Shown: positions 6,782-15,608, counted from the first letter of the stretch. The stretch: 30,062 bases of DNA from JBBSNV01 sp964458605 (GCA_964458605.1 CAYWLS010000037.1:1-30062); one strand, 5' to 3'. A program made the numbers and translations. Notes: a model not told the origin generated them from the letters alone.

Positions 6782-8922
6782 TTCCGGCCCCACCGCACGT
6801 CGTATTGCACGAAGGTAGGATCGGCCTTCTCCAGCCTGTATTTGCCGATGCGGTTGTTCATGATGCCGCCCAGGTAGAGGTAGCCCTTGTGCTCGCGCAT
6901 CGAGGTGATCATGGGATGGTTTTTGCCCCCCAGGTCCCAGAACGATTCGAGCACCTCGCCCTTCTCGTTGAACTTGATGACGCAGCCGGTGTTGATGTTG
7001 GGGAACAGCCATTCGTCGACCGGCACGCGCTTGGCCATGCGCTTGCGGAAGGCGGGCATGCGCCAGGCCAGGTCGAGCGCCGGGCAGCGCATGCCGACCA
7101 TGGCCAGCCAGTAGTTGCCGTCGGAGGCCAGGTTGATGTTGTCGGGATAGCCCGGCAAATTGTCCATCACCATCTCGGTCTGGCCCTTCTTGGGCCCGTC
7201 GAAATAGTGGCGCTTGACCGTGCAGCCCCAGGTCTCGGCGAACAGGAACGACTGGCCGTCCGAAGCGATGCACACGCCGTTGGGGAATTTCAGCTTGTCG
7301 ATGACGGTATGCGTCTTGTTGGTATTGGGATCGTAGCAGATGATGCGGCCGTTGCCGCGCGCCTCCAGCCCGTCGACCGGCCATTCGTGCATCTCGTAGC
7401 GGATGGTGGCCTCGGAGAAGAAGATGCGCCCGTCGTCGGCGATGTCGAGGTCGTCGGCCAGGCGCAGCCGGCTGTCGTCGTTGACCGAGGTCCAGGAGCG
7501 GTTGGTTTCGTCGGTCGCCTTCTCCACCTTGCGGTCGGGGGTGACGCGATAGAGCCCCATGCCGCCGATGCAGATATAGAGGTTGTCCTGCTTGTCGAAC
7601 GCCATGCCCAGCGGCTGGCCGCCGATATGGGCATAGACCTCCCAGCGCTTATAGTCGGGCGGGAAGAAGCGGATGATGTCGCCGTGGCGCGAACCGGCGA
7701 ACAGATTGTCGTGGCGGTCGAGCAGCACGTCCTCGGGTGCCTCGATCTCGCCCACGCCGATCTCCTCGACATCGGCCAGCTTGTCGTTCTGGGCGAACGG
7801 CGTGCCGCTGTCCGGCGCGGTCGAGGGCAGCGACGGCATGCCGTGATAGGTCGGGCTGACATAGACCTTGGAAATGATGCGGTGGCGATTCTTCAGCCAG
7901 CGGATGTCGATCACCGCCGCCAGGATCAGGATGCCGGCCAGCACCATGCGATTGACGCCGCCCGGCGCCGACATGGTGACCAGGCCGTTGGTGATCAGCA
8001 GCACGATCAGGGTGCCGACCACCGCCTTGGCCACCGAACCCTTGCCGCCGCCCAGGCTGATGCCGCCCAGCACGCAGGCGGTCAGTACGGTGATTTCCAG
8101 GCCGACGCCGATATCGCCGCCGACCGTCGACAGGCGGGAAGCGAAGAAGATGCCGCCGATGGCGGTCATCACGCCGGAGGCGACGTAGCACATGGCCACG
8201 GTGCGGCGCACGGCGATGCCGCTGTTGTAGGCCGAGCGGCGCGAGCCGCCGATCGCCGTGATATGCCAGCCCGGGCGCAGCCGGGTCAGGAACACATGGC
8301 CGAAGATCGCCGCCACGATGTAGATGAAGAACACGATCGGGATGCCGAACACGTCGCCGGCGCCCATGAAGTCCCAGATGGCGGAGTCGGGCAGGCTGCC
8401 GGCGATCTGGGTCGAGTATTGCTGGATCAGCAGGTCGTAGGCGGCGCGATAGATGATCAGCGTGATCAGGGTGGTGATGAAGGCGCGCAGCCGGAAATAG
8501 CCGATCAGCACGCCGTTGACCGCGCCCAGCAGCGCACCCGCCGCCAGCGTGATCGGCACCGCGGCGAACACCGACATGTTGAGCACGTTCATGCAGTAGA
8601 GCGCGACGAAGTTGGTCAGCGCGAAGCTCGAGCCGACCGACAGGTCGATGCCGCCCACGATCATGACCAGCGCCATGCCGAACACGGCAAAGCCGATCTC
8701 GCCGGCCTGGCGGCCCTGGTCGGCCAGGCTGCCGGCGGACAGGAAATTGGGGATCACCTGGCTGAGGCCGAACGCCACCAGCACCAGCACGATCACCGGA
8801 ATGGCGGTCTCGGTCCAGCGCTTGGACAGGATCTCGCCCAGCAGGTGATCGGGCCAATAGCGATAGCGCAGCCGGGTAATGGTCTCGCTGAGCGGCGGAC
8901 GGTCGGTGCTGGCGATGGTCAT
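6778..8922 (-). CDS. ABC transporter permease fused to a strictosidine-synthase-like beta-propeller
   Basis: This 714-residue protein is a single uninterrupted frame joining two families. Residues about 1-350 are a ribose-type (RbsC-like) membrane permease with GGIDLSVGSSFALTNF near 90-105 and the conserved loop GGISLGGGKGSV near 287-296. After a polar linker (about 350-385), residues about 386-714 form a propeller: AGSRHGDIIRF, FPNGVCIASDGQSFLFAETWG and NLPGYPDNINLASDGNYW. RbsC-type permeases normally have a cytoplasmic C-terminus, so the propeller would face the cytoplasm at the exit of the transport path (inference). GGGGAG lies upstream of the ATG. The gene follows the binding protein after two hairpins and is coupled to the next propeller by a 4-nt overlap. 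Confidence 0.88.
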   Translation of the reverse strand: MTIASTDRPPLSETITRLRYRYWPDHLLGEILSKRWTETAIPVIVLVLVAFGLSQVIPNFLSAGSLADQGRQAGEIGFAVFGMALVMIVGGIDLSVGSSFALTNFVALYCMNVLNMSVFAAVPITLAAGALLGAVNGVLIGYFRLRAFITTLITLIIYRAAYDLLIQQYSTQIAGSLPDSAIWDFMGAGDVFGIPIVFFIYIVAAIFGHVFLTRLRPGWHITAIGGSRRSAYNSGIAVRRTVAMCYVASGVMTAIGGIFFASRLSTVGGDIGVGLEITVLTACVLGGISLGGGKGSVAKAVVGTLIVLLITNGLVTMSAPGGVNRMVLAGILILAAVIDIRWLKNRHRIISKVYVSPTYHGMPSLPSTAPDSGTPFAQNDKLADVEEIGVGEIEAPEDVLLDRHDNLFAGSRHGDIIRFFPPDYKRWEVYAHIGGQPLGMAFDKQDNLYICIGGMGLYRVTPDRKVEKATDETNRSWTSVNDDSRLRLADDLDIADDGRIFFSEATIRYEMHEWPVDGLEARGNGRIICYDPNTNKTHTVIDKLKFPNGVCIASDGQSFLFAETWGCTVKRHYFDGPKKGQTEMVMDNLPGYPDNINLASDGNYWLAMVGMRCPALDLAWRMPAFRKRMAKRVPVDEWLFPNINTGCVIKFNEKGEVLESFWDLGGKNHPMITSMREHKGYLYLGGIMNNRIGKYRLEKADPTFVQYDVRWGRK

Positions 8923-8944
8923 GCACTACTCCCCGAGGATGAAC

Positions 8945-9010
8945 CGGCCGGCACCGCGGCAAGCGGCGCCGGCCGTAGCTTGTCGGCGCGCCGGCATTGC
9001 ACCGGCGCGC
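8945..9010 (-). promoter_or_regulatory. Two intercistronic hairpins between binding-protein and permease genes
   Basis: One hairpin has an 8-bp stem (8945-8952 with 8968-8975); the other has a perfect 9-bp stem (8986-8994 with 9002-9010) and a 7-nt loop. Neither has a U-tract on the minus strand. Such hairpins after a binding-protein gene often stabilise that part of the mRNA, so the binding protein is made in excess over membrane components. That role is inferred. Confidence 0.4.
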
Positions 9011-9022
9011 GATGCCGATCGG

Positions 9023-10042
9023 CTAGGACTTTTCCAGCGTCCAGCAGGTGCCGGGCTTCGAAGCGTTGGCCTTGGTGATCGGAATCAGGGTGGTGTAGAT
9101 CGAGGCCTTGGCGGTGCCCGGCTTCTCGCCCGACACCAGCAGCCACTTGATCATCGACGCCATCTGCTGCGCCTGGGTCGGCACGTCGTAGCTGAGGTCG
9201 AGGTCGAAGCTGCCGTCGGCCACCTTGTCGCAGGCGCCCTTCTGCTCGCCGCCGCCGGAGGTGGCCAGGAACACCTTGCCGGTCAGGCCCGCTTCCTTGA
9301 TCGCCGCCGCGGTGCCGATATCCATGCCGTCCCAGAAGCCGACGATGCCGCACAGGTCGGGATGCTGCTTCAGCACGGTCTGGGCGATGCCCTTGGCCTT
9401 GGCCGCGTCCCAATCCGCCGCCTGGCTCGACACCACCTGGATCTCGGGATGCTTGGCCAGCACGTTCTCGACGCCCTTCAGCGTATAGGCGCTGGCCGCC
9501 GCCGAGAGCTGGCCCTGCATGATGGCGATCTTGTTGGACTTGCCCTTGCAGGCATCGACCACCGCCGTGGTGGCCTTCTCGCCGATCTCGATCCAGTCGG
9601 CGCCGACATAGACCGTGGTCGGATAGGCCGAGCGCATGTTGATCTGGACCACCTGGATGCCGTCCTTCTCCGCCTTCTGCAGCAGCTTGGCGTAGGTCTG
9701 CACGTCCGGGTTATGGGCGATGATCACGTCCGGCTTGTCGTTGATCAGCGTAGTCAGCGCCTGGGCGCCGGCGTTGGTGCTCCAGTTGGGATCGCGCACC
9801 TCGATCTTGACGCCGAGCGGCTCGAGTTCCCGCTTCAGGCCCTGCAGCCAGCCCTGGGCCAGGTCGAAGCTCATCGCCACCGGCAGATAGGCGACGACCT
9901 TGCCTTGCAACGCCTTGTAGTAACCTTCGCGGAACGGCTCGTTGAGGCCTTTGCCCTGGGCCAGCGCCGTCTGGCTGAGCCCGGCCATGCCGGCGATGAG
10001 CGCGGCGCCGGCCAGCGCCGCCTTCAGTCTCGACTTCATCAT
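9023..10042 (-). CDS. Periplasmic sugar-type substrate-binding protein of the ABC transporter
   Basis: The 339-residue protein has a classic Sec signal peptide (hydrophobic core up to about residue 25, cleavage near ALA at 26-28). The mature part is of the type I periplasmic binding fold used by ribose-like importers, with blocks such as KPDVIIAHNPDVQTYAKLL, MRSAYPTTVYVGAD, and GIVGFWDGMDIGTAAAIKEAG. The ligand is not evident. It contains a few Cys (two in the C-terminal half, one near the end), which is unusual but not unknown. Two adjacent ATG codons are possible (10042 and 10039), both after AGGGAGGG. A small GTGAC/GTCAC hairpin sits in the leader (10060-10078). It is the second gene of the operon. 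Confidence 0.92.
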   Translation of the reverse strand: MMKSRLKAALAGAALIAGMAGLSQTALAQGKGLNEPFREGYYKALQGKVVAYLPVAMSFDLAQGWLQGLKRELEPLGVKIEVRDPNWSTNAGAQALTTLINDKPDVIIAHNPDVQTYAKLLQKAEKDGIQVVQINMRSAYPTTVYVGADWIEIGEKATTAVVDACKGKSNKIAIMQGQLSAAASAYTLKGVENVLAKHPEIQVVSSQAADWDAAKAKGIAQTVLKQHPDLCGIVGFWDGMDIGTAAAIKEAGLTGKVFLATSGGGEQKGACDKVADGSFDLDLSYDVPTQAQQMASMIKWLLVSGEKPGTAKASIYTTLIPITKANASKPGTCWTLEKS

Positions 10043-10111
10043 CTAACCCTCCCTTTGCTGTGACTTTTCGGATGTCACGATTGAACGACGATAGATCGAA
10101 CGTACGCGATT

Positions 10112-11083
10112 TCAGATGTCGCCTTGCTGGGCGGTCTCCTCGTTGCGCGGGTTGAGGAACGAATCGGTCAGGATCGCGACCAGCAGGATCACGCCCTTGA
10201 TCAGGTTCTGCGCCGAATACGACACGTCCAGGATGGTCATGCCGTTGAGCAGGGTGCCGATCAGCAAGGTACCGATGATGACGTTGGGCACGCCCCCGCG
10301 CCCGCCCGTCAGCCCGATGCCGCCCAGCACCACCACCAGGATCACGTCGTAGATCATGGTCGAATTGAAGATGCGGGTCGGCATGGAGTTCAGCGAAGCG
10401 GCATCGACGATGCCGGCGAAAGCGGCGATGCCAGCGGCCATCACGTATTGCAGCACGATCACCGGGCGGGTCGGGATGCCGGTGGTGCGGGCGCCGAACG
10501 GATTGTCGCCGATGGCGTAGACGTAGCCGCCCAGCCGCGTGTAGCGCAGGAAGGCGAACACCAGCAGCGAGGCGATGGCGAACATCACCACCGGCGTCGG
10601 GATGCCGATCACCGCCCCCTGCCCCAGCCAGCCGAAGGCGTCGAGCCGGGCCGGCCACTGCACCACGTCGAGCTGGAAGAACGACACCTGGCCCAGCCCG
10701 GCCAGGAACAGACCCGATGCCAGGGTGGTGAACAGCGAGGGCACTTCGGCGTAGGCGATCAGCCAGCCATTGATCAGGCCGAACGCCAGCACCAGCGCGA
10801 TCGCCGCCACGAAAGCTATGCCCGGGGAGTAGCCGTTCTGCACCATTTGCAGGACAAGCCCCGGCGGCACCGCCAGGGCAGCGATCACCGATATGTCGAT
10901 ACCGCGACCGATCACCACCACGGCCATGCCCAGGCCGAGAATGCCGAGGATCGCCACATTCTGCAGCAGGCCCAGCATGTTGCTGGCGCTGAAGAATCCC
11001 GGCAGGAACAGTGCGAACAGAACGAACAGCACGACGAAGATCGCAAACACGATCGTCTGCTGCGAAAGAAGCTGCTTCTTCAT
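10112..11083 (-). CDS. Sugar ABC transporter permease (RbsC-like)
   Basis: The protein of 323 residues (counted from MKKQLL) is a multi-spanning RbsC-family permease with GRGIDISVIAALAVPPG in the N-terminal half, the conserved GGIGLTGGRGGVPNVIIGT loop, and about eight to ten hydrophobic segments. It is the first gene of the operon and the partner of the fused permease, giving a heterodimeric channel. I chose the start at 11083 because AGGAAG lies 7 nt upstream. The alternative ATG at 11155 has no ribosome binding site and would put a palindromic operator directly before it. The leader would then carry about 80 nt between operator and start codon. Confidence 0.9.
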   Translation of the reverse strand: MKKQLLSQQTIVFAIFVVLFVLFALFLPGFFSASNMLGLLQNVAILGILGLGMAVVVIGRGIDISVIAALAVPPGLVLQMVQNGYSPGIAFVAAIALVLAFGLINGWLIAYAEVPSLFTTLASGLFLAGLGQVSFFQLDVVQWPARLDAFGWLGQGAVIGIPTPVVMFAIASLLVFAFLRYTRLGGYVYAIGDNPFGARTTGIPTRPVIVLQYVMAAGIAAFAGIVDAASLNSMPTRIFNSTMIYDVILVVVLGGIGLTGGRGGVPNVIIGTLLIGTLLNGMTILDVSYSAQNLIKGVILLVAILTDSFLNPRNEETAQQGDI

Positions 11084-11161
11084 ACCCGCGCTTCCTGCCC
11101 TGAGATTTTTTGTTCTTGTCGACGCCGGTGTTTTTTCGCCGTGCGACGCATTCAACTTATG

Positions 11162-11175
11162 CTACCGAACGGTAG
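11162..11175. promoter_or_regulatory. Palindromic operator candidate for the TetR regulator
   Basis: CTACCGAACGGTAG is a 14-bp inverted repeat with 6-bp perfect arms and an AA centre. It lies between the divergent TetR gene and the ABC operon. On the minus strand its edge overlaps TAATCT (11174-11179), a possible -10 element of the operon. This position suits repression of the transporter by the neighbouring TetR protein. Binding is inferred from context and symmetry. Confidence 0.6.
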
Positions 11176-11255
11176 ATTATCCAGCGCCACTGTCCACTGT
11201 TTTTAAGCAGGAAGGCGGCTTTCGCACCGCACCAAAGCCAGCCTGCATTTCCCTG

Positions 11256-11282
11256 TTGCCGGCGCGCCATGCTTATTATACT
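11256..11282 (+). promoter_or_regulatory. Possible promoter of the TetR gene
   Basis: TTGCCG (11256-11261) and TATACT (11277-11282) stand 15 nt apart, slightly short of the ideal. If used, transcription would begin near 11290. That rules out the ATG at 11269 and favours the start at 11353. Confidence 0.3.
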
Positions 11283-11352
11283 GGGCAGTAACAAAATGGA
11301 CGGCCGCCCACGTTCCGCAGGACGGTTGCAGGCTTACCCGACGGATCGAGCC

Positions 11353-12018
11353 ATGCCTGTCGCTCCTCCCTCGCCCTGGAAGAACAAGAAGGGTCGGCCG
11401 CGCAATCGCGACCTGAAACGCGAGGCGGTGTTGCGCGCGGCGGCCGACCTGTTCAACGAGCGCGGCTTCTACACCACCTCGATCGACGACGTAGCGCGGC
11501 GGCTGCACGTCACCAAACCGACCATCTATCACTACGTCGAGAACAAGGACGACATCCTCTACCAGTGCATCCGCATCGGCGTGGAGGCGACCCGCGATGC
11601 CGTGACCGGCATCGCCGCCCGTCCGGGGCGCGCCATCGACCGGCTCAAGGCCGCGATGCGCGAACACGCCCGGATCACGGCGCGCGACTTCGGCATGTGC
11701 GCGATCAGGGTCGGCGAAAGCGCCCTTTCGGTGCCGCGGCGCAACCGCATCCGCCGGCTGCGCCGCGAGGTCGATCACGCCTATCGCGCCCTGGTGCAGG
11801 AAGGCATCGACGAAGGATCGCTGGCGCCATGCGAGCCCAAGCTGGCTTCGTTCACCATCGCCGCGGCGATCGCCTGGATCAGCCGCTGGTACAATCCCGA
11901 CGGCGCGCTATCGATCGAGGACATCGCCGACCAGAGCGTCGACATGCTGATGAACGGACTGGCGCGCCGGCCACGCGCACCGACCAGGCGCGCAAGCGCC
12001 GAACGCGCAAGGCGCTGA
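11353..12018 (+). CDS. TetR/AcrR-family transcriptional regulator
   Basis: The 221-residue protein (from MPVAPP) has a basic lead-in KNKKGRPRNRDLKREAVL and then the TetR DNA-binding domain. The helix-turn-helix lies about 41-62, with TTSIDDVARRLHVTKPTIYHYVENK, a very typical TetR motif. The C-terminal ligand domain ends in an Arg-rich tail. In-frame ATGs at 11269 and 11296 exist, but the family normally starts shortly before the basic stretch. The gene diverges from the ABC transporter operon, and the palindrome at 11162-11175 lies between them. It is therefore the likely ligand-responsive repressor of the operon, perhaps sensing the transported compound or its product. Confidence 0.88.
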   Translation: MPVAPPSPWKNKKGRPRNRDLKREAVLRAAADLFNERGFYTTSIDDVARRLHVTKPTIYHYVENKDDILYQCIRIGVEATRDAVTGIAARPGRAIDRLKAAMREHARITARDFGMCAIRVGESALSVPRRNRIRRLRREVDHAYRALVQEGIDEGSLAPCEPKLASFTIAAAIAWISRWYNPDGALSIEDIADQSVDMLMNGLARRPRAPTRRASAERARR

Positions 12019-12039
12019 CCGGGATCCGCCGCGCCGACC

Positions 12040-12531
12040 CTACAGGCGGGGACAGTCCCCGCCATGGGCGTTCATGAGAACTTGCAGCAGCCGTGCCAGG
12101 GTCTTCTCTTCCTTGCCGAGCACGCCGAAGAAATCCGCCAGCGCATTGCCGGCGATGGTCTTGCCGCGCAGCATGACGCGGCGGCCTTCGTCGGTCAGGT
12201 CGATGCGCTTGGCGCGGGGATCGTCCGGATGGGGACCGCGCTGCAGATAGCCCTTGCTCTCCAGCAGGCGCAGGGCGTTGGACACCATCATCTTGTCGAA
12301 GGCGGTGACCGAGGCGAGCCGGATCTGCGACGGTACCTCGCCTTGCCCGACCAGATAATGGCATACCGCAAGCAGCACGAATTGCAGGTGGGTCAGGTTC
12401 AGCGACGCCAGCCGGCCGTCGAGGAAACGCAGCCACTGGTGGTGCACATGCCACAGGCGGAAGCCGGTGCTGTCCTGGGGAGACACCGGTTCGGCAATCT
12501 TGTTGCCCGGCTTGGCGGCAGTTCGTTTCAT
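12040..12531 (-). CDS. MarR-family transcriptional regulator
   Basis: The 163-residue protein has the winged-helix organisation of MarR: a helix with PSQIRLASVTAFDKMMVSNALRLLESKGYL, then the wing PDDPRAKRIDLTDEGRRV. It is divergent from the RND efflux operon, a common arrangement in which MarR proteins repress a pump until a toxic ligand binds. The N-terminus (KRTAAKPGNK) is basic. The last codons contain a perfect 9-bp inverted repeat (12045-12063) that the convergent TetR transcript also meets 26 nt after its stop. This repeat may slow both transcripts, although it has no U-tract. Confidence 0.87.
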   Translation of the reverse strand: MKRTAAKPGNKIAEPVSPQDSTGFRLWHVHHQWLRFLDGRLASLNLTHLQFVLLAVCHYLVGQGEVPSQIRLASVTAFDKMMVSNALRLLESKGYLQRGPHPDDPRAKRIDLTDEGRRVMLRGKTIAGNALADFFGVLGKEEKTLARLLQVLMNAHGGDCPRL

Positions 12532-12697
12532 ATCTTTCGCATGTATCGGTCAGATAGCTTGCCCGCGGCGCGGGCCATCGCTATCTACGCCGCGCGACAC
12601 ATTTGCGGCATTGAAGGTGAACATGTTTCCCGTCCCAGCGTTGCAAGCCTTGCAGGCGGCTGTCGGCGTCGCCGCATACGGCGTTACCGCTGCCGGC

Positions 12698-12736
12698 TTG
12701 ACGTTTTAATAAGCTTAAATACTATATTGTTATATA
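12698..12736 (+). promoter_or_regulatory. Promoter and operator region of the RND efflux operon
   Basis: The intergenic stretch between marR and the outer membrane factor gene (12532-12856, 325 nt) is GC-rich except for a markedly AT-rich patch here. TTGACG (12698-12703) is followed by TATATT (12723-12728) 19 nt on. TATAT and ATATA around TGTT make an inverted repeat (12723-12736) overlapping that -10 element. This is a plausible site for the divergent MarR protein. No other convincing element is seen in the stretch. Confidence 0.45.
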
Positions 12737-12856
12737 CATTCTGGCGGAGCAAGAGTCCTTTGCGGCGCCGGCGGCATGGATCCCGCCGCCCGACCCGCGG
12801 AGTCCATGCCGCGATCCCGACCGTACAACGTCAATTCGCCAAGGAGCGCGACGCGC

Positions 12857-14374
12857 GTGGTTCAGCTTTCCGCCCTCTCCGCCAATCGCCGCGCACGCGC
12901 GCTGGGTTCCGTTGCCGCGCTGGCGCTGCTCGCCGGTTGCGCGGTGGGACCCGATTTCAAGCAGCCGCCGCCCAAGACCGATGCCTACCTGCCGGGCAAG
13001 GCGCTGCCCGACACCGCGTCGACCAAGGTCGAGGCCGGCCAGTCGCAGCATTTCGTCGTCGGCAAGGACATCCCCGGCGAGTGGTGGACCCTGTTCCACT
13101 CCAAGCAGCTCGACGCGCTGATCGCCCAGGCGCTGGCCAACAACCCGGATCTGGCGGCGGCGCAGGCGGCATTGCGGGCCTCGCAGGAGAACGTGCTGGC
13201 CGGCGAAGGCAAGTTCTTCCCCAGCGTGTCGGCGGGCGGCAACGCGCAACGGCAGAAAGTGTCGCCGGCGGTGTCGGGCATCGCCGGGCCCAGCAACATC
13301 TACAACCTCTACAATGCCTCGGTCAGCGTTTCCTACGCCCCCGACGTGTTCGGCGGCGTACGCCGCCAGGTCGAATCGCTGCAGGCCCAGGCGGAATTCC
13401 AGAAGTTCCAGCTCGAAGCCGCCTATCTGGCGCTGACCTCCAACGTCGTCACCACCGTGATCGCCGAGGCCTCGCTGCGCGGCCAGATCGCCACCACCCA
13501 GGAGCTGATCAAGCTGCAGGCCGACCTGCTCGGCCTGCTCAACCAGCAGTTCGAGCTGGGCGGCATTTCGCGGGTCGACGTGGTGGCCCAGCAGGCCAAT
13601 CTGGCGCAGACCCAGGCCACCCTGCCGCCGCTGCAGAAGCAGCTGGCCCAGACCCGCAACCAGCTGATGACCTTGATCGGCAACTTCCCCGCCGACGACA
13701 AGGGCGGCGCCTTCCAGCTGTCCGACCTGACCTTGCCGGTCGATCTGCCGGTCAGCCTGCCTTCCGAGCTGGCGCGCCAGCGTCCCGACATTCGCGCCGC
13801 CGAGGCGCGGCTGCACCAGGCTTCCGCCGATGTCGGCGTCGCCACCGCCAATCTCTATCCGCAATTCAACATCACCGCCGATATCGGCAGCGTGGCGCTG
13901 ACCCTGGCCAAGCTGTTCTCGCCCGGCACCTTCATCTGGAGCCTGGCCGGCGGCGTGACCCAGCCGCTGTTCAACGGCGGCCAGCTGCAGCACCAGAAGA
14001 AGGCGGCCGAGGCGGTGTTCGACCAAGCGCTGGCGCAATACAAGAGCACCCTGCTGGGCGCCTTCCAGGACGTCGCCGACGCGCTGCGCGCGCTGCAGGC
14101 CGACGCCGACGCGCTCAAGGCGCAGGACGCGGCCGCGCGGGCCGCCGCGACCAGCCTCAACCTGGCGCGCGCCCAGTTCCAGGCCGGCGCCACCACCTAT
14201 CTGTCGGTGCTCAACGCGCAGCAGGTCTATCTTACCGCACGCATCAACCTGGTGCGGGCCCAGGCGCAGCGCTACGCCGATACCGCGGCGCTGTTCCAGG
14301 CGCTGGGCGGGGGCTGGTGGAATCGCGGCGATGTCGGCGCGCCGACCTCGCCTGCGGCACAGGGCAAGGAATAG
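12857..14374 (+). CDS. RND efflux outer membrane factor, NodT/OprM-type lipoprotein
   Basis: The protein (505 residues from GTG at 12857) is a TolC-like outer membrane channel. Its start region reads as a lipoprotein signal with the lipobox LLAGC; from this GTG the lipidated Cys is residue 28. The sequence then has the two repeated coiled-coil outer membrane factor domains, with NPDLAAAQAALRASQENVLAGEG and RQRPDIRAAEARLHQASADVGVATANLYPQ. AAGGAG lies 10 nt before the GTG. A longer reading from ATG at 12776 is open but would give an implausible 54-residue pre-sequence before the lipid Cys. It is first in the operon, with the fusion protein starting 64 nt later. Confidence 0.88.
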   Translation: MVQLSALSANRRARALGSVAALALLAGCAVGPDFKQPPPKTDAYLPGKALPDTASTKVEAGQSQHFVVGKDIPGEWWTLFHSKQLDALIAQALANNPDLAAAQAALRASQENVLAGEGKFFPSVSAGGNAQRQKVSPAVSGIAGPSNIYNLYNASVSVSYAPDVFGGVRRQVESLQAQAEFQKFQLEAAYLALTSNVVTTVIAEASLRGQIATTQELIKLQADLLGLLNQQFELGGISRVDVVAQQANLAQTQATLPPLQKQLAQTRNQLMTLIGNFPADDKGGAFQLSDLTLPVDLPVSLPSELARQRPDIRAAEARLHQASADVGVATANLYPQFNITADIGSVALTLAKLFSPGTFIWSLAGGVTQPLFNGGQLQHQKKAAEAVFDQALAQYKSTLLGAFQDVADALRALQADADALKAQDAAARAAATSLNLARAQFQAGATTYLSVLNAQQVYLTARINLVRAQAQRYADTAALFQALGGGWWNRGDVGAPTSPAAQGKE

Positions 14375-14438
14375 GGAGAGCCGTCCGCCGGACGGCATCG
14401 ACGCAACACAGCGCAACACGCTGCCTAGGGGTCAAGTC

Positions 14439-15599
14439 ATGGCGAAGAAACCACGCACGCGCGGCCGTCTCATCGTGCGTATGCTCATCATGTTGGCGAT
14501 CGCCATCGTGGTGTTCGGCGGCGTGTTCGGCTTCCAGGCGTTCAAGAACGCCAAGATCAAGGAATTCATGGCCGCGTTCAGCGCGCCGCCGCAGACCGTG
14601 GCCACCACCACCGCCCAGACCAGCGAGTGGCGCAGCAAGGCCAGGGCCGTCGGCAGCCTGCGCGCCGTCAACGGGGCGGATCTGGCGCTGGAGGTGGGCG
14701 GCATCGTCGACGCCATCTCGTTCAAGAGCGGCGACGCGGTCAAGGCGGGCGACGTGCTGCTGACCTTGCGCTCGACCGACGACGTGGCGCGGCTGGAAGC
14801 GCTCAAGGCCACCGCCGAGCTGGCGCAGATCAACTACGACCGCGACCTCAAGCAGCTCAAGATCCAGGCCGTCAGCCAGGCCCAGGTCGACGCCGACCTG
14901 GCCAACCTCAACAACGCCAAGGCCCAGGTCGCCCAGCAGCAGGCGGTGATCGACAAGAAGACGCTGAAGGCGCCGTTCGACGGCAAGCTCGGCATCCGCA
15001 ACGTCGATGTCGGCCAGTACGTCAACGCCGGCACCGCGGTGGTCAACCTGCAGGCGCTCGATCCGGTCTACGCCGATTTCTTCCTGCCGCAGCAGATGCT
15101 CGACCAGCTCAAGCCCGGCCAGAAGGTCGAGGTCAAGATCGATACCTATCCCGACCTGGTGTTCGCCGGCGAGATCTCGGCCATCGATCCCAAGGTGGCG
15201 GTCAACAGCCGCAACCTGCAGATCCGCGCCACCCTGCCCAACCAGGAACACAAGCTGCTGCCGGGCATGTACGCCACGATCGACGTCGACACCGGCAATC
15301 CCAAGCAATACGTGACGCTGCCGCAGACCGCGATCACCTACAACTCCTACGGCGCCACCGTCTACCTGGTGGACAACAAGGGCAAGGACCAGCAGGGTCA
15401 CGACCGGCTGGTGGCGCGCCAGAGCTTCGTCACTCCCGGCCCGACGCGCGGCGACCAGGTCGCCATCCTCAAGGGCGTCAATGCGGGCGACGTCGTCGTC
15501 ACCGCCGGCCAGGTCAAGCTGCGCAACGGCACGCCGCTGATCGTCAACAACCAGATCGTGCCCAGCGACGATCCCAATCCCAAGCCGACCGACCAATAA
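14439..15599 (+). CDS. RND efflux membrane fusion protein (periplasmic adaptor)
   Basis: The 386-residue protein starts MAKKPRTRG at an ATG behind AGGGGT. A basic segment and one N-terminal hydrophobic anchor (about 12-34) precede the adaptor body: barrel-sandwich halves around SFKSGDAVKAGDVLLTLRS and APFDGKLGIRNVDVGQYVNAG, an alpha-hairpin (about 115-170), and a beta-barrel domain. It links the inner membrane pump to the outer membrane factor. An open extension upstream to 14331 overlaps the preceding gene and carries no family sequence. The gene sits between its two partners, and the pump starts 9 nt after its stop. Confidence 0.92.
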   Translation: MAKKPRTRGRLIVRMLIMLAIAIVVFGGVFGFQAFKNAKIKEFMAAFSAPPQTVATTTAQTSEWRSKARAVGSLRAVNGADLALEVGGIVDAISFKSGDAVKAGDVLLTLRSTDDVARLEALKATAELAQINYDRDLKQLKIQAVSQAQVDADLANLNNAKAQVAQQQAVIDKKTLKAPFDGKLGIRNVDVGQYVNAGTAVVNLQALDPVYADFFLPQQMLDQLKPGQKVEVKIDTYPDLVFAGEISAIDPKVAVNSRNLQIRATLPNQEHKLLPGMYATIDVDTGNPKQYVTLPQTAITYNSYGATVYLVDNKGKDQQGHDRLVARQSFVTPGPTRGDQVAILKGVNAGDVVVTAGQVKLRNGTPLIVNNQIVPSDDPNPKPTDQ

Positions 15600-15608
15600 G
15601 AGGCGCGC

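Noticed and set aside
6805..9078. 757-codon plus-strand frame opposite the permease fusion
   Set aside because: Antisense shadow. The minus-strand fusion protein has clear permease and propeller motifs.
12045..12063. Perfect 9-bp inverted repeat as a terminator of TetR and MarR genes
   Set aside because: It lies inside the last codons of the MarR gene and has no U-tract on either side, so it was noted only within that entry.
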